Below, piece after piece: positions 35,850-46,784 of a stretch of DNA of 64,000 nucleotides. The translations under genes were made by a program, and so were the position numbers. The notes beneath the pieces are model-generated. The model was not told the DNA's origin. It made no database searches and saw only the letters and a list, made by a program, of their open reading frames with translations. Source of the DNA: Thermothelomyces thermophilus ATCC 42464 (taxonomy: Eukaryota; Ascomycota; Sordariomycetes; Sordariales; Chaetomiaceae). The stretch lies in assembly GCF_000226095.1 (NCBI RefSeq), contig NC_016476.1:372001-436000 (forward strand), read 5' to 3'. The first letter of the stretch is position 1, and each line of letters opens with the position of its first letter.

Positions 35850-37655
35850 GCTTTATTCTCTCAATCCCTCATAACTATCGGAGGGTTTCGAACCAATATC
35901 TGTCCTCTGGCCCCATAGGAGTGCATCACGTGACATGTGTTAACAAGAACCCTAACCCTAGTATGTACCTTGCCGTTTACAGCTTATCAATCTCTCAAGT
36001 CAAACTCCATTGCTCAATTCCTTCAAATCCGTAGTGAAAGTCCATCAAATCCATTTATATTGCTCAGTTGCTTCGAAAACGCAGTCATATCTACAAAACA
36101 TGGTCAAATAATACGGCACTGAACCCTAACCCTTAAACCCGTCTTACCCTCCTGGAGACAGGCTCGGCTGCGACGCTAGCGATGAAGAGCCGGCTTGTCA
36201 ATCGCAGTTAGAAGACTCGAACAACAGAGGAAGGGTTTGCAGCGGTGACTTCGAAGGTTCAACAAAGTGCATTGTAGACTACCTAAGAAAGAGGAAAAAA
36301 GAGCGCTGCCCCGAGGGGCGATGAGGCAACCTGGAGTCTGGCTCCTTCCACAACGCAAGGGTATCTGAGTAAGCACATGCCCGCGCCTCGAGAGGACAGC
36401 GAGGTTTCGAGCACACGAGACAGCGAGTGGTAGCAGCTGGTCTTCAAACGAGGCACGTGTTTTATGATTCGATACCACGGTTGCTGTTCAAAAGGTCGTC
36501 TCCACTGGATTTAGCAACCGATCATCTTCGATCGGTAATAGGCAGCAGTTTCTTCATGGCCAGAGCCCTGAGTAATTATTGTTAAGTGTTCATCGATCTT
36601 CCTAATCCGCAGTCCGGGATATTGGTGCTCAACTGCGAGGTTCTTTCCTGTCATGCAGAAAACCACGTTGAGCGTTTTGTCATAATTAGGGCACCTTCCA
36701 TTCTTGGTTAACTCCCAACTTCAGAAAAAAAAAATTGGATTGTCGCCGCTGCCAGCAGACGAACTTTCTCAGATCTCCCCCATCTAACGTTCCTGTGCAT
36801 GGGGCTTCTTGGTCGCATCTTTGTAAAGCAACTACAATCCCGCGGGCTGTAATTGCCCTGGCTCATCGCCTTGCTGACGAGAAGCAGTTTTCCGAATGAG
36901 GAAGACCTTCTGAAGTCGATGACTTGTTAGTCGGAGGTTGTGTGTGTTAGCTCGTTTGTCAATAACAGACAACTTCTGGGATTGAAGCCTTGATTAGTCT
37001 GGTAACTATTAGAGCTTCACGGGCGACATCTTGTGAGCATAGCCGGCTTTTCTGGCGTCGGCTAGATCTGTGGTCTGGAGTACTACCTCGGGAGCGTCAG
37101 CAACGCATATTCCTGAGATGAAGTTAGTCAGATGAGTCCATGGACCCGGTCATTCTATGTTCCGGAAGTTTCGGGAACACCTTGCCCCTTCCTTGGGATT
37201 GTTGGGGTCGCTTCTGGTGTCGTTCAAGACAGTGTTTGACTCTTGGTCCTTCCCTCGCGGCCGCCCCCTTGGCCAATGCTGTACCCTGAGGAAGGGTGAT
37301 CGTACCTATGCCGTTGGAGCGAGAATTGTAGGCGAGATCCACACAATCATTGGAAAGTGCTATTGATGGGACTGCTGTTCTGTTTTTCAGAACCGACACA
37401 CCCCTGCCGATTCCGCATGAACGGCCCGCGTACCCAGACACTGCAGGACCCGGTTTGGGTCGGACCGGCAGGCGAATTCTAAATTTCTCAGGCCGAGCAT
37501 CGCTCCTAGTGTATGTAACTTGCAACACCAGGTTGGGCATCGCGCAAAAAGCGGTAGTTGCGACCCAGCAGTTTTCCCCAAGACGTTCGGCGACGCAATT
37601 TCCTGCTTAGAAATGCGATGCTGCAACGTTGCTTGAAGCTCCCTCCCCTCACCTT

Positions 37656-37701
37656 ATCATTGCCTGCAAGAGGATCATTGCCTGCAAGAGGGTCATTGCC
37701 T
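37656..37701. repeat. 18-bp tandem repeat, 2.5 copies
   Basis: Two exact units ATCATTGCCTGCAAGAGG and a partial third. No role evident. Confidence 0.85.
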
Positions 37702-38518
37702 CTGGCGCATTTTCGCGCTTGTTGGGCTTCTCTCTGCATCAGTGTGCGTTTTTGTTCTCCTAGGACTCGTCGCTATATCACCGTTTCCCAACCGCCAACT
37801 TGCGAGGCTCGTTATCAGGATGGCCCGGGCATGCGGATGAGTGTTTTCATTTGTACCCGATTGAAACTCCCCAGATTGCCAGACTGCCGGATCGGATTGG
37901 TGGTGGTTATGGGGAGAGTGGAAACCGCCCATGTGTGGCCGGCGGTCGGGCACTGGCACTGGCCCAAGGGCAATAATGGCTGATCTGGAGCCCCGTTCAC
38001 TGGCTGCACGAGCGCCACGAATGGGAACACACCTGCAGCCAAAGCGGACGACACTGAGGAGCCGAACAACTGGAGCCGTGCGATTGGCCCAAGCTGCAAG
38101 AGGAGCAGGGCCACCTCATCCAACAAGCTGCCATGGGGGCCACAACGCCGGCGCGTCTCGCGGACGCAGGTTGAGATGACTCGAAGGGGGTCGAGAAGAT
38201 ATTCCATGCTGGATGGCCCGTTTCAAAGCCCGTTTTGAGGGGATAATAGAGTAGCAAAGCGTTTGCAACGAGGACGTGACCGGACTAGACCTTACACAAC
38301 GGCTATTGCGGACCGCTATTAGTTGAACCAAGTACACACTGCCCGGACAGTGCCCAGCAGCTCAACCCGCTTTTACACCGACTCACCGCCACACCCTTCC
38401 CCCCAGCCGGCAGACACTTGAAATATCGACTCGAAACCGGGCGTGAAAGAGACGAAAAAGAAAAGCGCAGGATAACAAGACAATCAACCCAAGACACATT
38501 CACCCACCCCTCATCGCC

Positions 38519-39468
38519 ATGCCGAACCTCGTCGCCATCGACGTCTCGGTCACCGACAACCGCATCCGCCTGGTATTCTCGGACCGCGCCGTGGCCGCGG
38601 CCTATGCAGCCTACCTCCGAGCCCAAGACCTGCGACCCCCGCAGTACCAGACTATCCCGGGCTATCAGCGGTCTCCGCAGCTGCACACCACCACCAAGGA
38701 GGTCAGCCTGTCACTGCCCGCCTTCATCACCTGGTAAGTGTAAGCCGGCTCGATGGAGAATGAGTCAGGTCTTGCCTCGCAGCAAACCGGCCCAGACTCC
38801 AAGACTACCCTTGCATTCCGTACCCTAAGCCGGTGCACCATCGAGGGCGTAAGGCTCCGTATTCCGTGCACCCAAGACTCCCCAGCACCAAAATGCAGAA
38901 CCAAAATGAGTTTAGGAGAGCAGGGGTGGATTGTGTGTTGACCCGAAGGGGCGGGATTCGATTATGAATCCCCAATAAGAAACATAGGTTCATCACCTGT
39001 CGCCTACCAGACGACGAGGACGCCGTCACCTTCACCTTTATGCCGGAGCACGCGCGCTACGCCACACGCTGGGCGGAGACCATGCTCCTGTTTGAGCCCG
39101 TCCGTCCGGACCACGAGGAGGACGAGGACGAGGACGACTATTACGACGACGCAAAGGGAAACGATCGCGACTACCAGTACGGCGCCCCGGCTCGCCAGCG
39201 CAGCCCCAAGCAGCTGCACGTCCGCCGGCTATGGAACCGGGCCTACCTGCTGAAGCGGCTCGAGGAGCTGCGCCGGCGCACCCCCACCGCCCGGAGCCGC
39301 GTCGGCAGTCCTGTGTGGGGGGGCGGCGGCGGCGTTGGCGCCAATGGCAGCACGAATGGAGGCGCAAGTGGCCTCCAAGCGGGCGTCAGCAACGGGGGAA
39401 CGGGAGGTCGCATTCCCGTAGCCCTGACGGTTCCCGGGGTGGTGCAGAGGGGGGACATCTGGTGGTGA
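38519..39468 (+). CDS. Conserved-looking hypothetical protein, two exons
   Basis: Exons 38519-38733 and 38988-39468 encode 231 residues. The 254-bp intron has a consensus GTAAGTG donor and an ACATAG acceptor, and the junction restores a smooth sequence (PAFITWFITCRLPDDEDAV). The N-terminal ~110 residues are compact and mixed alpha/beta in character (MPNLVAIDVSVTDNRIRLVF). This is followed by an Asp/Glu-rich stretch, an Arg/Leu-rich amphipathic helix (LLKRLEELRRRT) and a Gly/Ser/Asn-rich tail ending GDIWW. I do not recognise a family. The start is supported by an A-rich leader ending CATCGCC before ATG. The coding call rests on codon bias, splice sites and the continuous frame. Confidence 0.7.
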
Positions 39469-40933
39469 TATTCCCATGGGCGAACTAGTGATATGGGCTC
39501 ATAACTTTACCGAGCTGTTGGGTGCAGGACATAGAGTCCGGTACCCAAGCGCCTACGGTGCCCTACACGGGCTCGCCGTCTCCCTTTTCCCTGTTCCTGT
39601 TACCTTTTTTCCGGTACTTTTGCGGCCCCTGGGGTGACTGAGCTGGTCGTTGGGCTTCTTGGTCTTCGGCGTGTTGGGGAGACTATTAGAAGATGAGCAG
39701 GGCGGCAGGGGAGGGTTCATTGATTGGCCTAGCTTTGTGCATCGGAAGGCGTTGGGGAGTTTACTTTTTAACCATGTTCCATTTTCTATTTTCTTTTGTT
39801 TATACTTTCCAAAAAAAAAAGACAAAAGTGGGATGGAATGCTGTTTTTGTTTTCTGCATCCGAATCGGAATCCATGATGATTACTACCACTTCTCCCTGT
39901 CGCGCGGTTTCGGAAACCGCGCGGTGGCTTGATTACGCGCCCGTGCTGCTGCACCTCGGAGAGAATGAAGAAAGGGCATTTTTCTTTACCGTTATTGTCC
40001 CGAGATGAGCGTTGCGGTCGCTTGCGATGACAGTTTTGAGGCGTCGATCACGCGATGGCGTGACCAAAGTAAACACTAGCTTCGAAGATGAAGGAAAAGC
40101 TTAACCCCGAAAACGCGACCGGCGCGGATCATCGGCGCTGAGACCTGCTGCTGGTGCTAAAATTACGCCTGCACATGAGCAATGGCATCCAAAGCTTCCC
40201 TGTCCCGCTCTGGAGCATGGGTATGCTGTTTTGTACTACTGAAAGTAAGCATCCCCACATGGCGTTGAGTCCAAAATGCAAATCATGGTGTTGAGCTTCA
40301 CTCGGCCACACCCACCGGGCAGCCGAGATACAGCGATAGAACAGTTGTCTCGACTTGCCAGCACTACGACTCTCATCACTTTAAATCTTCTCGGTTTTGC
40401 TCACAAAGCCTCTTCGAAATAACTAAGCGGAACAACCGGTTCACGGCTGGGAATGTAAAAGGGTTAGGGTTGACAAGGAGTCAGGGGTATACGTTGGGTG
40501 AGATCGGCCTCTTTTAATGCCGAGTCTATAATTGTCTCTTGATGCCCACCAGAGCTAACCCGTGCCGGGAGATAGTGAACGGGCCGCCAAGATCTGCATT
40601 CCTTGTTGCCGACACCAGGCTCGGTGTTGGGCCCGGCTGGTAGCCATTGAACCAAGAAAAGATGGAGAGAGACGGGGCGTCGATAAGCCAGGGGGGAATA
40701 GTGTCGGTCCTCGTCTCTGTCCCTCTCTGATCGGAGCAGTAAGTGGCCAGGGGACCAGCCGTGGAAACAACGCTCTTCCTGGGAGCTTGCTTAGGTGCTG
40801 ACGCCAAAGTCAACATAAGCCCCTGAGCATCACTGCCCAAAAGTCGCTCCGGCCCCCCTCCGCTGTGGAAAGTATGCTCGCAGCAGTCCACCCCAAATGT
40901 CGAAAATAGAAGCTGTACCCGTCCACGCTGGCC
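39469..40933. other. Intergenic, no gene seen
   Basis: 3' UTR of the preceding gene and upstream region of the next. A telomere-like GGGTTAGGGTT lies at about 40460. No supported coding sequence. Confidence 0.5.
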
Positions 40934-42496
40934 GTGATGACGTCCTCCGCTCAAGTATATCGTCCATCATGGAAACCAAATAGTTGCCCTCCACGCATCT
41001 CCTTCGTGCCTCCCGACAGGCCAACCCTTCCCGGCTCTGCAAGACCACGGTTCAGGATGCGTCCAGAATACCTGCCGCCTCTGATCATTCCCAAGAGGCG
41101 CACCCGAACCCCCATCCTCGTGGCCACTTGTCCGCGGCGGCAAGAGCAAGAGAAGCAGCAGCAGCAGCAGCAGCAGGACGAGGAGGAGAAGGAGCAGGAG
41201 CAGCAACCCGGACAGCGCCCGCTTCCCATTTTTCGGCCTTCGTACCGGACCCCGCCGGCGACCCTACCCGCCACGGCGTTTCCGAACCCGCCGCCGGAGC
41301 GGAAGCCCGACGATATCGACGACATCGAGGCCTTCAGCTTCTACAACCCCTGCCTCCTCCCTCCGTCGCCGGTCGCGCCGCCGTTCGAGACTCGCTCGTA
41401 CACCGACCCGAGCCACGGCATTCCTCCCCTCGAGCCGGCACCGGCGCCACCCCTGCCCGACTACTCGCCGCAGCGGTGGCGACAGCGGCAGCGGCAGCGG
41501 CAGGAGGGGGATCCATTGCCACCGCGACCTCGTCCAGGGTCCGCCCAGCCGGGGCTCCGCCGGTCGACCCAGCCGCTGAACCGCGACTACCGGCGGCGCG
41601 GAGGCAACCGCGCGGCCGCCAGCGTGCCGCCTCCCCCCTTCCGGCCGCCGCGAACCCCTCCGCCGGCGCGGCCGGACCCGGAGCTGCCGCCGTCTCCCTT
41701 TTCCATCCAGCGATCGCCCTCGCGCCTGTACGCACGACCGCCGCTGCGAAGAGGGGGGCCGAGGCCGGGGGCGGGGCCGGGGACGGGGCCGGCGGCGCAG
41801 CAGCAACAGCAGCAGCAGCAGCAGCAGAAGCATCAGATCAGCCTCCCCAGGTGGGACACATGCGGACCGCCGGGCTTCGACGCGTCGCGCCCGCCGTCCC
41901 CGGTGGTGGCGGCGCACCGGCGGCCGGCGAAGCCGCCGGTGGAGTGGGATGCCAAGAGCATGAGCAGCAGCGTCTACTCCATGTACACCGACGACGTTGT
42001 GCAGAGCCCCTATTACAGCCACAGCCACAACAACAACGACGACGACGACAACGACAACAACCTCTACGACGACGACGACGACGACGATGACGGTTCCTCG
42101 ACCCCGGGCTCATGGGGCCGGCGAGACGGCGGGGCTTACGTAAACGTAACGCCATGCCTCGCGGTACGGCCGCCGGGCCAGGAAGGCAGAAGAGGAGGAG
42201 GAGGAGGAGGAGAAGGGGGATACAAGGAGAAGGAGGAGGCTGCGTTGCGAGACCTGTGGGGCGTGATTGACGAGCTGTTGGGGCCGGACAGGCGGCTTGG
42301 GGACTACGACGCTATGAGCATCACGAGCAGCATGAACGGCGAGATGGCGGCGGCAGCGGCAGCATCGGCCGCCGGGTATCATTCAAGGCCTTCGGCTCCG
42401 CGGGCGAGCCACTCGAACAGGGAGAGCAGACAGAGCGGCGTGTCTGGAGAGGGAGCGTGGTGGCGTGCCGTGCGACAGGGTCTGTTGCTGTCGTAG
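40934..42496 (+). CDS. Proline/glutamine/aspartate-rich hypothetical protein
   Basis: Single-exon frame of 520 codons with strong GC bias at third positions. Mostly low complexity: a Q7 run encoded by CAG repeats (about 41155-41175), a second Q run (about 41800-41826), a Pro-rich middle, an Asn/Asp-rich acidic block (about 42028-42093, GAC repeats) and a Gly-rich stretch. The only ordered-looking parts are the basic N-terminal segment (YLPPLIIPKRRTRTPILVAT) and a short C-terminal helix (ALRDLWGVIDELLG). Not recognised; probably a disordered regulatory or scaffold protein. Two adjacent ATGs and a later one at MRPEYLPP leave the start open. It converges on the GST gene. Confidence 0.65.
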   Translation: MMTSSAQVYRPSWKPNSCPPRISFVPPDRPTLPGSARPRFRMRPEYLPPLIIPKRRTRTPILVATCPRRQEQEKQQQQQQQDEEEKEQEQQPGQRPLPIFRPSYRTPPATLPATAFPNPPPERKPDDIDDIEAFSFYNPCLLPPSPVAPPFETRSYTDPSHGIPPLEPAPAPPLPDYSPQRWRQRQRQRQEGDPLPPRPRPGSAQPGLRRSTQPLNRDYRRRGGNRAAASVPPPPFRPPRTPPPARPDPELPPSPFSIQRSPSRLYARPPLRRGGPRPGAGPGTGPAAQQQQQQQQQQKHQISLPRWDTCGPPGFDASRPPSPVVAAHRRPAKPPVEWDAKSMSSSVYSMYTDDVVQSPYYSHSHNNNDDDDNDNNLYDDDDDDDDGSSTPGSWGRRDGGAYVNVTPCLAVRPPGQEGRRGGGGGGEGGYKEKEEAALRDLWGVIDELLGPDRRLGDYDAMSITSSMNGEMAAAAAASAAGYHSRPSAPRASHSNRESRQSGVSGEGAWWRAVRQGLLLS

Positions 42497-42839
42497 CGGG
42501 ATGGATCATATATAATTATACAGTAAATCTAATTGATTATTAGAGGAAGATAGGAAGGAAGGGTTAGGTTTGTTTTTAGAAAATCAAAACAATTTATACT
42601 CTTAGGTACCCAGGTACCAAGTTCTCGTTTCTCGTCTTGTTTGTTTGCTTGTTTAACCTCCGTGACTACCCTTTCCGAGCCCCAAAACTTTCAGTTCTGT
42701 TCACTCTTTTCTCTCTCCCCCCCTTCTCTCTTTCTCTGTCTCTCTCTCTCCCTCTCTCCCCCTCCCTCCCTCCCTTCCTTTCTCTCTCCCTTTCTCTCTC
42801 TATATCTTCCTCCTATTGTTTTGTGATCTCTCCAATTAC
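42497..42839. repeat. Convergent 3' region with a long CT-rich tract
   Basis: Between convergent genes. A nearly pure polypyrimidine tract (TCTC and CCCT units) runs from about 42706 to 42818; on the minus strand it is a GA tract in the likely 3' UTR of the GST gene. Confidence 0.7.
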
Positions 42840-43913
42840 CTAGCGATCGCTCCTCTCGGTCCACGGCTCCAGCCCCTTGAGCAGTGCCCGGTGGGCGTCG
42901 GCGTCGCCCGTCCTGGCCAGGAGCTCTTCGGACACGCCGAGGCGGTCGAAGAAGATGAGGAAGCCGCCCCAGATAAAGTCTGCGTAGCTGGCCTCGTTGC
43001 CGAGGAAGAAGGGGCCCCCTGCCTCCTTCTTGAGCAGGGCCGTGACCTCGCGCAGGACGGGCTCGGCGCCGTCCCAGTCGGGCTCGCCGGCGGCGACCAC
43101 CTCGCGCTCCCACTCGTCGAGCGGCTTGCCAACCCAGGCGGAGCGCGTCTCGTGCCAGTACGGCTTGCTGCGCTCGTTGAGGATGAGCCGCGGCACGCCG
43201 GGGAGCAGGACGGCGCGCAGCTTGTGCAGCAGGCGCGGCACCGCCGCCATCAGCTCGGCCACGACGGGCGCGTCCAGCCGCGCCGACGGCGTCGGGTGGG
43301 CCGCCTCGATCTCGCGCGCGATCGCAAACGACTCCATCACGTACCGCCCGTCCGGGAAGCGCACCGTGGGGATCGTATACTGTGGCTTCTGGGGGTGGGG
43401 AGGGACGCTGTGAAAGGGCAAAAGCAAAAGAAGGGGTTGAGAGAGGTCAGTCGGTCTCGGTCACTTGGCGAGAGCGGGAGCCATAGAAGGATTTGGAAAC
43501 GGGGGAAGGGTGACAAACTGTGGCTCGAGGGTGGGTTTGATGTCCGGATATTCAACCTGCACAGAGGGACCACGTCAGTACCCTGTTCTTCGGGCAAGGA
43601 TTCTTTAAGTTTTGAAGGCTCAGTCAGAGGAGAACTCGTACCCATTCGGTGCGGTAGTCGACGCCCTTGAAGTTCAAGAGCATACGTGCTGGTGCGCGCC
43701 TGGTTAGATGCCATGTTTCCGAATTTTTTTTCCTCATTCTCTAATTATCTCTTCTCTCTTCTTATTATTTTTCATTCATCTTCCTTGCCGACAAAGGAAA
43801 AGGAAAAAGCGAAAAACGGATTCGTGAAACTACCCACTCTTCCACGGATTGAGCGACCAGCAGCGGCACGGGTCCCTGCTCGGCAGATCGAAGAGGACAT
43901 ACTGTTCTGACAT
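42840..43913 (-). CDS. Glutathione S-transferase (fungal etherase/FuA-like type)
   Basis: Four exons (43913-43838, 43688-43642, 43556-43519, 43407-42840) encode 242 residues. The N-terminal thioredoxin-like domain starts MSEQYVLFDLPS and carries the CWSLNPWKTR segment around residues 18-27, where the glutathione-binding helix begins. Then come DYRTEWVEYPDI, the IPTVRFPDGRYVMES block (cis-Pro and the Glu-Ser that bind glutathione) and an alpha-helical C-terminal domain (LGNEASYADFIWGG). Splice junctions give a continuous family-like sequence; introns are 149, 85 and 111 bp with GT-AG ends, the first with a CTAAC branch site. A cytosolic role in conjugation or reductive ether cleavage is likely; the substrate is unknown. 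Confidence 0.88.
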
Positions 43914-46784
43914 GGCGACTGTGCGTGATCAGTGTCGGTGAAGACCGTCTGGCTGTCTCGGATTCGCAAATCGGTGGCTCTCAGGGATATATACGTGGAT
44001 GGTGGTGAGCGAACGAGACGTGTGGTTGCTCCCCACGTTCAGAGCTGTGGAAGCCACCTTAATAAAGGTTTATTAATTCGATGCGAGATGGAAAGTCGAG
44101 GTCTCCACTCCTGCCCCTCCCCCTCTTTGCTGTGGTCCCCGCCCTTCGGTTGATGAGGCAGTGGGCCCGACATCCTGCCTGTTGGAACATACGGGGTTCC
44201 AATTCGCTGCTTCCCGCTCCTTCGTGGGCGCATCGTATTCTCCAAGCTCGATCCTCTTCACCTGCCTACTACCGTATGCCTTGAATCTGTTTCACTTATT
44301 ATTAATGCAGGGCTGACCGATTCACCTCCGTACTGGGCAAGAGATTAGTAATACGCGGTATGTCCGATATCGACAGCTAGGTGCACGCATTCCAGAGGTC
44401 TTAATTTGAATGGCGCATATGATGTGTGGCAGCACTAAGGTTTCTAGCTACCGACAGTACTTCCATCATCATAGGAGATCACAGCCGGTATCGAGGGTCC
44501 ATGCAGCAAAGACTTCCAAGGAAAGCACTCCACCACCTCTTAGCTAATTAAGGTTCTGGGCATTGCTTGATACCTTTCTGCGTCTTGATAAAGAAGAGAT
44601 AGGCCCGATAATCTCGTCGTCCTGCAAGTTCTTTATCAGGGGTCCGACCATAGGCAGCTGGCAGTCGTGTTATTATGGACCATGCGAACTAATTAATTAC
44701 ATATACTAGTAGGTTCGAATTAAGCTATATCCAATCAAACATAATTACTACGGAGTAGTCTTGGAATACATGTAATTATACGGGATGCCCTTCATATGTG
44801 TAGCGCTGAAATGCTTGCGGAACCGCCTACCTAGGCACCCAACCTATTAACAACCAGTCTAGTTATCCTTCAACACCTACCTGATCGTGTACAGAGAAGG
44901 AATTTACTTGTATGGACCAGCTTTTCCATTATTCTCTGCTGTCAGGGCATTGTAGTTTACTCGACACCCTCCCTCTTCCCTTTGTAAAACAAAGGGAAGA
45001 AAAAAGTAATGTGCCCCGACGGCCTTTAGTCCATATATGACCTCCATCTTTGTGCAGTCGAGGTTCTATATCTGGCGGTCTCGCGGCTGTTCCCGTCATC
45101 AACTTCTCAAGGTGGTTCAGCCCCTTCTTCCGACCGGCTCACCTGGCGATCGGTGGAAGTGCAGGACGCTCGCTTCTGCACTATCAAGGCAGCAGAGGCG
45201 CACCTGGGATAAGGGAGCTCGGTCAGTCATCTTAATAACTGCTGGTGATGGGCTGAAGGGCGGACCCTTATCATGGCATCTGTCGGCGAGACTAACGATT
45301 TGCTCGGCCTCCTTTCTTCAACCCCCCGGTCCAACTGGTTGGCCGAGCTGTGCCTCATTGGGATCAAGGAGACGTGGGAGGAGAAACACCGGAATCGAAG
45401 CGCAGGGTGGCCAGAGGAGCATGCCGTAGCTCGCCCTTCGCCCGGTGAACCCTCGCGGCTCGTTGCCAAGAATGCATACCCGCTGCATCCCCTCCTGGTG
45501 AGAGATACCGCCGAGTACCCATGGCACAATCTCACTTCTCCCAGGCACGTAGAGATTCTTACCGCCACTTCAATGGTCACGAAACAACATGGGCCAATTT
45601 GTAATAGGAGAGAGCCGAGCGACAACCATCCTATTCGACCAGCAGCGTGGATGGCTTGAGGGGTGTTGTACAGGACAGGAGATCGTTGTGATTGATAATT
45701 CGAGCTGTCTCTCCTCTTCTCACGACCACATGGCTATGCAACAGATGGCGAAATGTATTGAAAAAAGGCGACAGGGGATAATTAAAGAGAGGCGATCTGC
45801 GTACCCACCAGAAATCGAGCTAGGTAATCACGCATGCCCTTTCATACAATAATACACCTGGTGTATTTAGGTAAGCAGGCGGTCGAGGACGAGCCGGAGT
45901 GATCCTGAGCAATATAGCTAGCTGGGGATGAATGAAGTCCCGTGCACGTGCGTGGTCTGTAGTGTGAATCCGAGAGCGGGATGGAGGATTGACTGAACGA
46001 GAGTTCCGTAGACATAATTTTGAAAAAAGGGGGCGCGAGGGCTTGAGCGAGCCGGTGAATTTTACCGGTCTTCTGGTAGCAGACGAAGGAAGGCTCAGAT
46101 GTGTGTACTAATCGACCCGTATAAATAAGGTACGTGGCGTTCCGAGGGCAACCCTCCCCCCCACATAAAAAACCCGAGCAAACTTGCTCACCTGTAGCCC
46201 AAAGGAGGTGTAGCTGGGCAGGAATGCTACCTACCCGGTAATGATATAGTACGTAATTACCTTCCATGTATTCAGCCATGGTCAAAACTGACATGAGGTT
46301 GCAAGCCAGCCTTCCGCCGCCTTGGTACGCGATGGTAAATGCACGTAAGCTACCCAGGTAAAGTAATATGACCCGAGAGACTGTATAGCTGTACAGAGTG
46401 GTCCTATTACACGTAGTAACGGTACGCTGTAAGGGGTCTTGGAGCCTAGAATCGCATGCCTAGAGGTGTTGATCCCATGTTTCTATTATATCTACGGAGT
46501 ACCTCTGTGGTTCTACATCTACCTTTGCGGCTGCTGGGGACAGATCGTCTCCGACTCTCCCAGATACTTCAACGATTCAGGTGGTCAATGGTGACTTATT
46601 GACCCACCTACGAACCAGCTTGCCTCCTATTTTGCCCTGCCTCCTTCTCCGTCATGAGTCTCTCGTCTTTGCTGTTGATTTGGTGACTCTCATCCTTCAT
46701 CTTAACCCTCGTTGTCAACCTCAACCTCATCCTCGTCCTCTTTACTCATCCCTCATTGCCAACCTCATTCCCATCCTGCTCACC
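43914..46784. other. Long intergenic region, no supported gene
   Basis: Holds the GST promoter and the upstream region of the opine-dehydrogenase-like gene. A 128-codon frame at 45273-45659 and overlapping frames on both strands have no recognised similarity and no splice support. Confidence 0.5.

Larger units (their letters stand above)
35832..38518. other. Long intergenic region with telomere-like motifs and a small tandem repeat
   Basis: No supported gene. Two short CCCTAA-type repeats occur (around 35947-35958 and 36121-36133). An 18-bp unit (ATCATTGCCTGCAAGAGG) is repeated 2.5 times at 37656-37701. Overlapping short frames on both strands (for example 38207-37815 minus) show no family resemblance. 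Confidence 0.5.

Noticed and set aside
37815-38207. 130-codon minus-strand frame with a hydrophobic stretch
   Set aside because: Overlaps similar-sized frames in other phases, no recognisable motif.
40984-42090. 368-codon frame overlapping the Pro/Gln-rich gene (and 254-codon frame on the minus strand)
   Set aside because: Ala/Arg-rich translations of triplet repeats in other frames; typical shadow frames.
44711-44730. Possible tRNA B-box (GGTTCGAAT)
   Set aside because: No cloverleaf can be formed around it.
45273-45659. 128-codon frame in the long intergenic region
   Set aside because: No recognised family, no splice sites, and competing frames on the other strand; kept as unsupported.
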